Origin: Propionicimonas sp020161015
GTDB taxonomy: Bacteria; Actinomycetota; Actinomycetes; Propionibacteriales; Propionibacteriaceae
Assembly: GCF_964266745.1 (NCBI RefSeq)
Contig: NZ_CAXWGX010000028.1
Span: forward strand, 62,001 to 126,000
Length of the DNA: 64,000 bases
Reading direction: 5' to 3'
In this document: one piece after another, positions 8,491 to 16,544 of the stretch
How the letters are laid out: every line of letters begins with the position of its first letter
How positions within the stretch are numbered: position 1 is the stretch's first letter
Made by a program: the position numbers and the translations under genes
Notes under the pieces: generated by a model
The model's database searches: none
The model's input: only the letters and a program-made list of their open reading frames with translations
What the model was told of the DNA's origin: nothing

Positions 8491-10931
8491 GACGGGCCTC
8501 CGGTGAGGGTGCAGAGGGCACGGACGAGCCGGTCGGCGACGTCGGGTCGAGGGACCTTCACCCGGATCCAGGTGGGGCCGAGACCGGGGAACGACTCGCC
8601 GCGCCGTACGGCGAACCCGTGGCCGGCGAGGGGTTCCCTGACCGAGGTCGGCCCGCAGGCGGAGGTGTCGATGAGGACGAACGGTGCGCTGCTGCTGGTG
8701 GTGCCGAACCCGGCCTCGGCCAGGGCAGCCACCAGGTGCTCGCGGTGGTGGGCGACCTCGGCGTAGCGCGCGGCCGCCTCGGCAAGTGCCTCCGGGGTGC
8801 TGGTGGCCACCATGGCTGTGGCTGCCGGTGTGGAGACGGGCCACGGGGGTTGGGCCGCGGCGAGGCGGGTGATTAGGGACGGGTCGCCGACGACGTAGCC
8901 GACGCGCAGCCCGGCCAGCCCCCACGTCTTGGACAGCGACCTCAGCACGAGCATGTCGGGCATCTCCGGGCCGATCAACGACTCGTGCTCGTCGGTGGCG
9001 TCCATGAACGCCTCGTCGACGACCAGCAGCCGCCCGCGGGCCAGGGCGCGCAGGTCGTCGCGGCGGTGGAGCCAGCCGGTCGGATTGGTCGGGTTGCCGA
9101 CGAACACGGCGTCGGCCCAGGCGGGAATGCCGCCGAGGTCGGGGGTGGGGGTTCCCGGCGTGATGGGTAGCAGCCAGCGCTGGACCGCGTGCCCGGCGAC
9201 GCGGAGAGCGGCCTCGGGTTCGGTGAACTGGGGATGGACGACGAGGGGGTGCGCGGCGGTGAGGGTGCGCGCGATCAGCGTGAACGCCTCGGCCCCGCCG
9301 GCCGTCGGCAGGACCATGTCCGGGCTGACGTCGTGCCGGCGGGCGATCGCGTCCCGCGCGGCCGTGACGTCGGGGTAGCTGCCCAGGTTGGCCATGGCGG
9401 CGGAGATCCGGGACGCCAGCCAGTCCGGCGGGCCGGGCAGCATCACGTTGACGGCGAGGTCGACGAGGTCGGGCCGGGTGTCCTTGTCGCCGTGGTGGTG
9501 CAGGTCGATGCCGTCGATCTGCTGCGGGTGAGCAGGCGGCGCAGCGGCGACGCTGCGTTCCGCGAAGCCGGCCGCGGCGTCGGCGAATCGTTGTGCGCTG
9601 CCCGGGGAGCCGGCCCAGTGCTGGTGCAGGTAGGAGGCGTGCAAGGTCGGTGCGCCGGTGCCGGCCGGATCGGTGGAGAAGCCTTCGGCCGTGTCGGCCC
9701 ACGTCCACGCGGGCGACGTGCCCGTGCCCGGCAGGGTCGCGGTGCGGTGGAATTCGTGACCGGTGACGCTCGTCCCGGCTGCGGCGAGCAGGGTTTCCGC
9801 CGGCGCCGTGGCCCGGCGGTAGCCGAGGGACAGACGGGGCGTCATGCGGGCCGACGTGGGCAGGGCGCCGACCATCGGGTGGCCGTCGAGGTGCTCCCCG
9901 AGGTAGAGCTGCCCGGCGCACTCGGCGACGGTTGGCAGCCCGTCCGCGATGGCCAAGCCGATCGCCGCGCGGAGGGCGGCATTGCGGCTGAGCTCGACGG
10001 CGTGCACCTCGGGGAAGCCGCCGCCGATGTACAGGCCGGCCAGCCCGGGTGGCAGGTGGTCGTCGGTGAGCGGGTCGATCTCGGTGACCCGGCAGCCGGC
10101 CGCCTCGAGCAGTTCGGTGGTCTCGGCGTAGCGGAACGTGAAGGCCCGTCCCGCGAACACCCCGACCAGAGGCCGGCCGCTGACCGGGGTGACCACCGCC
10201 CCGGGATCCCACGGCGCGGCGTCCAGATCGGGCGCGGACGCCGCCACGGCGAGCACCGCCTGGAGGTCGACGTGTTCGGCCACATGCGCGGCGAGCGCCC
10301 CGATGGTGTCGGCGGACTCCCGTCGCTCGGCCGCCGGGACGAGCCCGAGGTGGCGCGACGGCGCGGAGATCGCGGCGCTGCGCGGCACCATGCCAAGCAC
10401 CGGCAGGCCGGCGGCGGCGAACACTGCGGCGAGTTCGGAGCCGTGACGGGCGCTGGCTACCCGGTTCACGACGACCCCGGCGATCCGCACCCGCGGGTCG
10501 AAGCCGCGGAGTCCGAGGGCGGCGGCGGCGGCCGTCCGGGAGGAACCGGAGGCGTCCACCACGAGCAGCACGGGGGCGTCCAGCAGGCGGGCGACGTGCG
10601 CGGTGGAGCCGAAACCGTCGCGGCCGAGCTGGCCGTCGAACAGGCCCATCACGCCCTCGATGATCGCGACCTCGGCTGGTGCCGGGGTGAGGGCGCCGTG
10701 CACGAACAGCGGGCGCACCAGGTCCTCGCTGGTCAGCACCGGGTCGAGGTTCCGTCCGGGACGGCCGGTGGCCAGCCCGTGGTAGCCGGGATCGATGAAG
10801 TCAGGACCGACCTTGAACCCGGCGACCTCGTGGCCGGCGGCGCGCAGCGCACCCATCAGGCCGGTCGCGATGGTGGTCTTGCCTGCCGAGGAGGCCGCGG
10901 CGGCGACGACGAGGCGGGGGACGGTCACCAT
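8487..10931 (-). CDS. cobB: Cobyrinate a,c-diamide synthase fused to threonine-phosphate decarboxylase (CobB-CobC)
   Basis: An 814-residue fusion. Residues 1-465 are CobB/CbiA: P-loop SSAGKTTIATGLMGAL, DFIDPGYH, then a class I glutamine amidotransferase-like half with GGFPEVHA and nucleophile block TVAECAGQLYLGE; it amidates the a and c side chains. Residues about 475-814 are a fold-type I PLP enzyme of the CobC/CobD family: NPTNPTGWLHRR, VVDEAFMD, and the PLP lysine in LRSLSKTWGLAGLRVG near residue 665; it supplies aminopropanol phosphate. ATG 10931 overlaps cobO by 7 bp; GTG 10928 is an equal alternative (GTGA). Nothing breaks the frame, so this is one polypeptide unless processed. Confidence 0.92.
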   Translation of the reverse strand: MVTVPRLVVAAAASSAGKTTIATGLMGALRAAGHEVAGFKVGPDFIDPGYHGLATGRPGRNLDPVLTSEDLVRPLFVHGALTPAPAEVAIIEGVMGLFDGQLGRDGFGSTAHVARLLDAPVLLVVDASGSSRTAAAAALGLRGFDPRVRIAGVVVNRVASARHGSELAAVFAAAGLPVLGMVPRSAAISAPSRHLGLVPAAERRESADTIGALAAHVAEHVDLQAVLAVAASAPDLDAAPWDPGAVVTPVSGRPLVGVFAGRAFTFRYAETTELLEAAGCRVTEIDPLTDDHLPPGLAGLYIGGGFPEVHAVELSRNAALRAAIGLAIADGLPTVAECAGQLYLGEHLDGHPMVGALPTSARMTPRLSLGYRRATAPAETLLAAAGTSVTGHEFHRTATLPGTGTSPAWTWADTAEGFSTDPAGTGAPTLHASYLHQHWAGSPGSAQRFADAAAGFAERSVAAAPPAHPQQIDGIDLHHHGDKDTRPDLVDLAVNVMLPGPPDWLASRISAAMANLGSYPDVTAARDAIARRHDVSPDMVLPTAGGAEAFTLIARTLTAAHPLVVHPQFTEPEAALRVAGHAVQRWLLPITPGTPTPDLGGIPAWADAVFVGNPTNPTGWLHRRDDLRALARGRLLVVDEAFMDATDEHESLIGPEMPDMLVLRSLSKTWGLAGLRVGYVVGDPSLITRLAAAQPPWPVSTPAATAMVATSTPEALAEAAARYAEVAHHREHLVAALAEAGFGTTSSSAPFVLIDTSACGPTSVREPLAGHGFAVRRGESFPGLGPTWIRVKVPRPDVADRLVRALCTLTGGPS

Positions 10932-11539
10932 TCGATGCCCGCCTGCCCCTTCTGGCCGGTGTCGAAGGGGTGCTTCATCTTGGTCATGTGGGTGACGGTG
11001 GTCGCGATCCCGATCAGCTCCGCCGGGGCGCCACGTCCGGTGACCACCACGTGCTGGGTGCCGGGACGGTCGCGGAGAGTGGCGACCACGTCGGCGACCT
11101 CGATCCAGCCCCAGGTCAGCGGGTAGGTGAACTCGTCCAGGACGTAGAGGGTGTGGCGTTGCGCGGCGAGACGGTCCTTCACTTCGGCCCACGCCTCGCG
11201 TGCGGCCGTGGACTGGTCGGGTTCGGCGTCGGGCTTGCGCACCCAGCGTCGGCCTGCACCGGTCGCGAACCACTCGACCTCGCCGCCGGCGCCGGTGCGC
11301 CGGTGTTCGGCACCGAGCGCCTCGAGTGCGACCTGCTCGCCGGAGAGCCACTTGCCGGACTTGACGAACTGGAACACGCCGATCGACCAGCCCTGGTGCC
11401 AGGCACGCAGCGCCAGCCCCATCGCCGCCGTGGTCTTGCCCTTGCCCTCGCCGGTGTTGACCACCAGGGCCGGACGCAGCCGCCGCTCGCGAGTGCTCAA
11501 CCCGTCGTCCGCGACCTGGGCGGGCGCGCCCTCAGGCAT
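10925..11539 (-). CDS. cobO: Cob(I)yrinic acid a,c-diamide adenosyltransferase (CobO/BtuR)
   Basis: Transfers the adenosyl group of ATP to the cobalt of the corrinoid. 204 residues, normal for CobA(Salmonella)/CobO. P-loop NTGEGKGKTTAAMGLALRA, FVKSG, YVLDEFTYPLTWGW (Walker B-like) and VVTGRGAPAELI are family hallmarks. First gene of the cobO - cobB-cobC - cobF operon, divergent from cbiT with a 66-bp gap that holds promoters for both sides but no recognisable riboswitch. Confidence 0.95.
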   Translation of the reverse strand: MPEGAPAQVADDGLSTRERRLRPALVVNTGEGKGKTTAAMGLALRAWHQGWSIGVFQFVKSGKWLSGEQVALEALGAEHRRTGAGGEVEWFATGAGRRWVRKPDAEPDQSTAAREAWAEVKDRLAAQRHTLYVLDEFTYPLTWGWIEVADVVATLRDRPGTQHVVVTGRGAPAELIGIATTVTHMTKMKHPFDTGQKGQAGIEW

Positions 11540-11592
11540 GACGGGTCGGGTGCCGGCTGGTGCTCACGGGCCATGATTGTGCCCCATCTGGC

Positions 11593-11598
11593 TAGGGT
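11593..11598 (+). promoter_or_regulatory. -10 element of cbiT (near-leaderless)
   Basis: TAGGGT is followed after 7 nt by ATG 11606. No ribosome site is convincing at either cbiT start, so a leaderless or near-leaderless transcript beginning at this ATG is favoured. Confidence 0.6.
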
Positions 11599-11605
11599 GC
11601 TCGGC

Positions 11606-12193
11606 ATGAACGCCGATCTGCCCGCCGTGCGCCAGCTCAGCGCCGGGCTGCCCGACGAGGCCTTCGCCACCGACGGCCTGCTCACCAAACGGGTGCTGCG
11701 AGCCCACGCCCTGGCCATGCTGTCGCCGGTCGGGGACGAGTTGCTGTGGGATCTCGGCGCCGGCACGGGCAGCATCGGCATCGAGTGGTGCCGCCTCCAT
11801 CCCGGCAACACGGCGGTGGCGGTGGAACGCGACCCCGACCGTGCCGCCCGCATCGCGGCCAACGCCGCCCGCCTCGGAGCCGCCCACCGGGTGCAGGTGC
11901 GGGTGGCGACGGTCGCCGACGTGCTGGACGATCTGCCTGCGCCGGACGCGGTCTTCGTGGGCGGCGGGGTGGAGGCCGGCATCCTGCACGCCTGCTGGGA
12001 CGTCCTCGCTCCAGGCGGGCGGCTGGTGGCGCACAGTGTCACCGCCGAGTCCGACGCCGTCCTGCTGGAGGCCTACCGCCGGTGGGGCGGCGACCTCGCC
12101 CGGATTGGGGTCGAGACCGCCGAGCCGATCGGCCGGTTCACCGTCTTCCGGCCGCTGCGGACGGTCACCACCTGGACGGCCACCAGGCGCTGA
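11606..12193 (+). CDS. cbiT: Cobalt-precorrin-6B C15-methyltransferase, decarboxylating (CbiT)
   Basis: Methylates C15 and decarboxylates the C12 acetate side chain, the second half of the CobL reaction whose first half is CbiE. 195 residues with a Rossmann-type SAM fold: LLWDLGAGTGSIGIEW (motif I), AVERDPDRAARIAANAARLG (motif II), DAVFVGGGVEAG. The N-terminal LPDEAFATDGLLTKRVLRA is typical of CbiT. ATG 11606 is preferred over ATG 11573 because the protein begins where the family does and a TAGGGT box lies 7 nt upstream. Confidence 0.92.
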   Translation: MNADLPAVRQLSAGLPDEAFATDGLLTKRVLRAHALAMLSPVGDELLWDLGAGTGSIGIEWCRLHPGNTAVAVERDPDRAARIAANAARLGAAHRVQVRVATVADVLDDLPAPDAVFVGGGVEAGILHACWDVLAPGGRLVAHSVTAESDAVLLEAYRRWGGDLARIGVETAEPIGRFTVFRPLRTVTTWTATRR

Positions 12194-12277
12194 GCCGCGT
12201 CCCCTGCTGCGGGCGACCGCCCGGCGCGGGGTGAGACGCCCATCCCAGAATTGCGCAATCGTGCGTATCGGCGACGG

Positions 12278-12390
12278 TTCGGTGCAAGGATCGGCCTGCC
12301 GTCCACGACACGGAACCCGGTGCGAATCCGGGACGGTCGGGCCACTGTGACCCCAGCGACGGGGGAGTCAGATACGTGCGTGGGCGACGG
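12278..12390 (+). ncRNA. Cobalamin riboswitch of cbiMNQO
   Basis: In order: GGTGCAAGGATCGGCCTGCC, CGGAACCCGGTGCGAATCCG, GGACGGTCGGGCCACTGTGA (GCCACTG box near 12341-12347) and GGGGGAGTCAGATAC (actinobacterial form of the B12 box, about 12361-12375). cbiM starts about 40 nt later behind an AAAGGG ribosome site. Adenosylcobalamin should switch off cobalt uptake. Confidence 0.94.
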
Positions 12391-12428
12391 TTCCTTTAGG
12401 CCACGTCACCTAGAAAGGGAACTCGCCG

Positions 12429-13112
12429 ATGCATATCGCTGAGGGATTCCTACCCGTTGTCCACTGCGTCGCCTGGTACGCAGTCTCCGCCCCGTTCGTC
12501 ATCCACGGCGGCCGCAAGGTCGTCCAGCAGGCGAAGGAGCATCCGGAGTCCCGGCTGCTGCTCGCCGCCGCCGGTGCCTTCACTTTCGTCCTGAGCTCGA
12601 TCAAACTCCCTTCGGTCACCGGAAGTTCCTCGCACCCGACCGGCACCGGCCTGGGCGCGGTCCTGTTCAAACCACCGGTGATGGCGTTCCTGTCCACCAT
12701 CGTCCTCGTCTTCCAAGCACTGCTGCTCGCGCACGGCGGCATCACGACCCTGGGTGCCAACGTGTTCAGCATGGGCATCGCCGGGCCGTGGATCGGCTAC
12801 TGGTTCTACAAGCTGTCCAACCAGCTCAAATGGAACCAGAACGTCGGGGTGTTCCTCGCTCTCGCGTTCGCGGACCTGTCCACCTACCTGGTCACCAGCA
12901 TCCAACTCGGGCTCGCCTTCCCGGACCCCGTCTCCGGCCTGGCCGGCTCGGTGGCCAAGTTCCTCGGCGTGTTCGCCATTTCCCAGATCCCGCTGGCCAT
13001 CGCAGAAGGCATCCTCGGCGTGCTGGTGTTCCGGTTGCTCACCGACGTCGCCAAGCCCGAGCTGGAGCGCCTCGGCGTCCTGCCCGGTTCGATGAAGGCG
13101 GAGGTGGCCTGA
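12429..13112 (+). CDS. cbiM: Cobalt ECF transporter S component CbiM
   Basis: Membrane substrate-binding subunit of the cobalt ECF transporter. 227 residues beginning MHIAEGFLP; the N-terminal Met-His is the conserved metal-ligand feature of CbiM/NikM. SSIKLPSVTGSSSHPTGTGLGA is a further family block, holding histidine and hydrophilic residues between helices. Six or so hydrophobic segments. Followed by cbiN after 1 bp. Controlled by the riboswitch upstream. Confidence 0.96.
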   Translation: MHIAEGFLPVVHCVAWYAVSAPFVIHGGRKVVQQAKEHPESRLLLAAAGAFTFVLSSIKLPSVTGSSSHPTGTGLGAVLFKPPVMAFLSTIVLVFQALLLAHGGITTLGANVFSMGIAGPWIGYWFYKLSNQLKWNQNVGVFLALAFADLSTYLVTSIQLGLAFPDPVSGLAGSVAKFLGVFAISQIPLAIAEGILGVLVFRLLTDVAKPELERLGVLPGSMKAEVA

Positions 13113-13113
13113 G

Positions 13114-13470
13114 ATGAGCAGGAAGACCTGGACCACGATCGCGCTCGTCGCGGCGCTGGTGATCATCTTCGGCGTGAGCTTCGTCATCGGAGGGATCCAC
13201 ACCAACCCGGACGAACGCTTCGCCGGCACCGACTCCGTGGCCACCTCGACGATCGAGGAGGCGAACCCCGGCTACGAGCCCTGGTTCGAGCCCTTCTTCC
13301 AGCCCGAGTCCGGTGAGGTCGAGTCCGGCCTGTTCGCCCTCCAGGCGGCAATCGGCGGCTCCATCCTCGGGTTCGCCATCGGTGGCCTGTGGGGTCGCCG
13401 CCGCGGCGAGAAGGTGTCCGCCGGCGAGCCGGCTGCCGACGGCTCCGCGGCACCCGAACCCACGGCCTGA
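13114..13470 (+). CDS. cbiN: Cobalt transport accessory protein CbiN
   Basis: Small two-helix membrane protein needed for CbiM activity. 118 residues: one N-terminal hydrophobic segment (about residues 7-27), an extracytoplasmic loop with GYEPWFEPFFQPESGEVESGLFA-like family residues, a second hydrophobic segment (about 76-94), then a charged cytoplasmic tail. Its stop overlaps the cbiQ ATG by 1 bp. Confidence 0.93.
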   Translation: MSRKTWTTIALVAALVIIFGVSFVIGGIHTNPDERFAGTDSVATSTIEEANPGYEPWFEPFFQPESGEVESGLFALQAAIGGSILGFAIGGLWGRRRGEKVSAGEPAADGSAAPEPTA

Positions 13471-14228
13471 TGGCCCACGGCCTGGCGCTGGACCACGCTG
13501 CGTGGTCCAGCCCCTGGCGGGCTCGTTCGGTTCGCGACAAGGGCCTGCTGTCGGTCGGGCTGCTGCTCGCCGCCGTCTCCCTGCCGCCCTTCCCCGGCGG
13601 CGTGCTGGTGGCAGTGGCCAGCCTTGTCCTCCTGCTGGGCCCGATTCGGGTGGGCTGGGCCCGACTCGGGCGCGTCCTCTGGATCCCGCTGACCTCGATC
13701 CTGATCGGCGTCGCCACCGTCGCGGTGAGCGTCAACTGGGATGGCGGACTCCGCGTGCAGCTGACGCCGGAGGGACTGGCGACGGCCGGCGGTCTTGCCG
13801 TCCGCGCGTTGGCGGCGACCCTGGCCATGTTCACCCTCGCCTGCTCGACCCCGATGATCGATCTGCTGTCGAGCCTGCGCCACGTACGGGTCCCCGACGC
13901 GCTGATCGAGATCGCGGCGCTGATCTACCGCTTCAGCTTCGGGCTCCTCGAGAGCGCCGGCGCGATCCACCAGGCCCAGACCGCCAGACTGGGCTACGCC
14001 AGCCGGTCGGCGGCCATGCGCTCGGCGTCCATGGGCGTGGCGGTGCTGTTCCTGCGGTCGTGGGACCGCGCCCGCCGGATGGAGGCCGGCCTCGCCGGGC
14101 GCGGCTACGAGGACGCGCTGCGCACCCTTGAACCTGCGCGGCGCCGGTCATCGGCGTTCCTCGCCGCAAGTATCGCGCTGCTGGTGGTCATCGCCGGCGG
14201 CGCCCTGGCCTGGGAGGTGCTGGCGTGA
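13470..14228 (+). CDS. cbiQ: Cobalt ECF transporter T component CbiQ
   Basis: Transmembrane coupling protein of the ECF transporter. 252 residues with about five hydrophobic segments and the conserved coupling-helix motifs ARS/ARG: SWDRARRMEAGLAGRG near residues 195-210. ATG 13470 shares one base with the cbiN stop (TGATG), which fixes the start; the open frame upstream lies inside cbiN. Confidence 0.93.
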   Translation: MAHGLALDHAAWSSPWRARSVRDKGLLSVGLLLAAVSLPPFPGGVLVAVASLVLLLGPIRVGWARLGRVLWIPLTSILIGVATVAVSVNWDGGLRVQLTPEGLATAGGLAVRALAATLAMFTLACSTPMIDLLSSLRHVRVPDALIEIAALIYRFSFGLLESAGAIHQAQTARLGYASRSAAMRSASMGVAVLFLRSWDRARRMEAGLAGRGYEDALRTLEPARRRSSAFLAASIALLVVIAGGALAWEVLA

Positions 14229-15073
14229 GCCACCGTCGACTGTCCGCTTCCGCCCTGGCGGTGTCGTTCGGCCACCGCGAGGTGCTGCGCGGGGCCGACC
14301 TGGAGATCCCTCGCGGCAAGCGGCTGGCCCTGCTCGGAGCGAACGGTTCGGGCAAGACCACCCTGCTCCGCACCCTCGCTGGCTCGCAGAAGCCGACCGG
14401 CGGCGCCGTCCTCGTCGATGGGAAGCCGGTCACGTTCGACCGGGCCGGGCTGCGCACGCACCGGCAGGTGGTCCAGCTCGTCGCCCAGAACCCCGACGAC
14501 CAGCTGTTCGCAGCCGACGTGTTCCGGGACGTCTCTTTCGGCCCGCTGAACCTGGGTCTGTCCGAGGTCGAGGTCCGCCAACGGGTGGCCAACGCGCTCG
14601 CGGTGCTGTCGATCGAGGACCTTGCCGAGCGTCCGATCCACGAGTTGTCGTACGGGCAGCGCAAGCGGGTCGCGATCGCCGGCGCCCTGGCGATGGAGCC
14701 GTGCGTGATGCTGCTGGACGAGCCGACCGCCGGGCTGGACCCACAGGGGGTCGACGAGATGGTGGCCGCGCTGGAGAGCCTGCTGGATGCCCACACGACG
14801 GTGGTGATCTCCACCCACGACGTCGAGTTCGCCCTGTCGTGGGCGGATTCGGTGGCCGTCCTGGTTGAGGGACGGGTGCGACATGGTTCGGCGACCGAGC
14901 TGCTCTCCGACCCAGAGCTGGTGTCGGCGGCGCGGCTGCGGCAGCCGTTGGTGCTGCAGGCGGCACGGATGCTCGGGGTCGCCCCCGAAGGCGTGACCGA
15001 CATCGACACGCTCGTCGCCGCGGTGCAGGCTCAGAGCCCCGCGCGCGACAGCATCGCGTCGAGGTCGGCGTGA
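14225..15073 (+). CDS. cbiO: Cobalt ECF transporter ATPase CbiO
   Basis: ABC ATPase that powers CbiMNQ. 282 residues: Walker A GANGSGKTTLLR, Q-loop QNPDDQLFA, signature LSYGQRKRVAIAGAL, Walker B VMLLDEPTAGLDP, H-loop VVISTHD. GTG start overlaps cbiQ as GTGA. Its last 43 bp overlap the 3' end of convergent cobQ, so the two transcripts are complementary at their tails. Confidence 0.95.
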   Translation: MSHRRLSASALAVSFGHREVLRGADLEIPRGKRLALLGANGSGKTTLLRTLAGSQKPTGGAVLVDGKPVTFDRAGLRTHRQVVQLVAQNPDDQLFAADVFRDVSFGPLNLGLSEVEVRQRVANALAVLSIEDLAERPIHELSYGQRKRVAIAGALAMEPCVMLLDEPTAGLDPQGVDEMVAALESLLDAHTTVVISTHDVEFALSWADSVAVLVEGRVRHGSATELLSDPELVSAARLRQPLVLQAARMLGVAPEGVTDIDTLVAAVQAQSPARDSIASRSA

Positions 15074-16470
15074 GCCTCCAGTGCGTCCGCGAGCTGGTCG
15101 AGCATCTGGGTGCGGCGTTCGGCGAACCCCGGTGCTTCCGTGTCCGGCCGCCAGCTGGAGCCGACCTCGGCGGCCAGGTCGCTCAGCCAGGCGCGGCGGA
15201 AGCCGTCGTTCTCGAACGCGCCGTGCCAGATCGTGCCCCAGGTGTTGCCGACGCGGACCCCGTCCAGGAACGGTTCGCCGCCGGTCGGCTCGACCACCCC
15301 GTGGTGGATCTCGTAGCCGACGACCTCGTGGCCCCGCCAGGTGCCGCGGGGGCGGCCCAGCTGCTTCTCGGGGCTGAAGCGCACGCTGGCCGGCAGCAGG
15401 CCGAGGCCCGGCTCGGTGCCGCGGGCGGACTCGACCGGGTCGTCGATGACCGCGGCCAGCATCTGGTAGCCGCCGCAGATGCCCAGGATCGGACGGCCGG
15501 CGGCTGCCCGGCGCTGCAGGGCGTCGGCCAGTCCGAGCCGGCGCAGCCAGTCGAGGTCGGCGATCGTCGAGCGGCTGCCCGGCAACACGACGAGGTCCGC
15601 GCTGTCGATGTCCGGCGGGCTCGCCGTGGCGAACACGTCCAGGCCGGGCTCGGCCGCCAGCGCGTCCAGGTCGGTGGCGTTCGAGATGCGGGGGAACCGG
15701 ATGGCCGCCACCCGCAGCGTGCCGGCACGGCCCGGCAGCCGGGGCCACTTGGCGAACGCGAGCGCGTCCTCGCTGTCGAGCCACACCTGGTCCAGCCACG
15801 GCACCACCCCGAAGCACGGCAGGCCGGTGCGGGCGGTGAGCTCGTCCAGGCCCGGGTCGAGGACCGACTGGTCGCCGCGGAACTTGTTGATCAGGTAGCC
15901 GGCCAGGGTCGCGCGGTCCTCGTCGTCGAGGATCCCCCAGTGGCCGTAGATGGACGCCAGCACCCCGCCGCGGTCGATGTCCCCGACGAGCACGACAGGC
16001 AGGCCGAACTCCCGAGCCAGGCCGAGATTGACGTAGTCGCCGGCGCGCAGGTTGATCTCCGCCGGCGACCCGGCACCCTCGGCGACCACCAGGTCGTAGG
16101 ACGCCGCCAGCTCGCGGTACGCCTCGAACGCCGCCGTCGCGAGCCGCGTCCGCCCGGTCGCGTACTCGCCGGCCTCCAGCGTGCCGCCGGGCTGGCCGCG
16201 CAACACGATGAACGCCCGCCGGTCGGTGGCCGGCTTCAGCAGCACCGGGTTGTGGAGCGACGACGGCTCGACACCGGCGGCCAGTGCCTGCAGGTACTGG
16301 GCGCGTCCGATCTCCGAACCGTCCGGGCAGACCATCGAGTTGTTGCTCATGTTCTGCGCCTTGAACGGCGCCACTCGGATCCCCTTGCGGGCCCAGGCCC
16401 GGCACAACCCGGCGGTGATCAGCGACTTGCCGGCATCCGACGAAGTGCCCGCCACCAGGATTCCCGCCAC
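15031..16470 (-). CDS. cobQ: Adenosylcobyric acid synthase (CobQ/CbiP)
   Basis: Amidates side chains b, d, e and g of adenosylcobyrinate a,c-diamide using glutamine and ATP. 479 residues: ILVAGTSSDAGKSLITAG (P-loop-like), FKAQNMSNNS, EGAGSPAEINLR, then the triad-type GATase half with ILGICGGYQML and GYEIHHG. GTG 16470 is chosen over the longer GTG 16527 because a GGGAGGA ribosome site lies 7 nt before it and because family proteins begin a few residues before the VAGTSSD motif. Divergent from cobT. Confidence 0.94.
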   Translation of the reverse strand: MAGILVAGTSSDAGKSLITAGLCRAWARKGIRVAPFKAQNMSNNSMVCPDGSEIGRAQYLQALAAGVEPSSLHNPVLLKPATDRRAFIVLRGQPGGTLEAGEYATGRTRLATAAFEAYRELAASYDLVVAEGAGSPAEINLRAGDYVNLGLAREFGLPVVLVGDIDRGGVLASIYGHWGILDDEDRATLAGYLINKFRGDQSVLDPGLDELTARTGLPCFGVVPWLDQVWLDSEDALAFAKWPRLPGRAGTLRVAAIRFPRISNATDLDALAAEPGLDVFATASPPDIDSADLVVLPGSRSTIADLDWLRRLGLADALQRRAAAGRPILGICGGYQMLAAVIDDPVESARGTEPGLGLLPASVRFSPEKQLGRPRGTWRGHEVVGYEIHHGVVEPTGGEPFLDGVRVGNTWGTIWHGAFENDGFRRAWLSDLAAEVGSSWRPDTEAPGFAERRTQMLDQLADALEAHADLDAMLSRAGL

Positions 16471-16544
16471 CCGTGCATCCTCCCACGCTTCGACGCGCAG
16501 CCCGCGCGCATCGAAACACGCAACCACTGAAGGAGAACACCATC

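Noticed and set aside
9189..11126. Plus-strand open frame of 645 codons
   Set aside because: Antisense to the cobB-cobC fusion and cobO; no recognisable domain.
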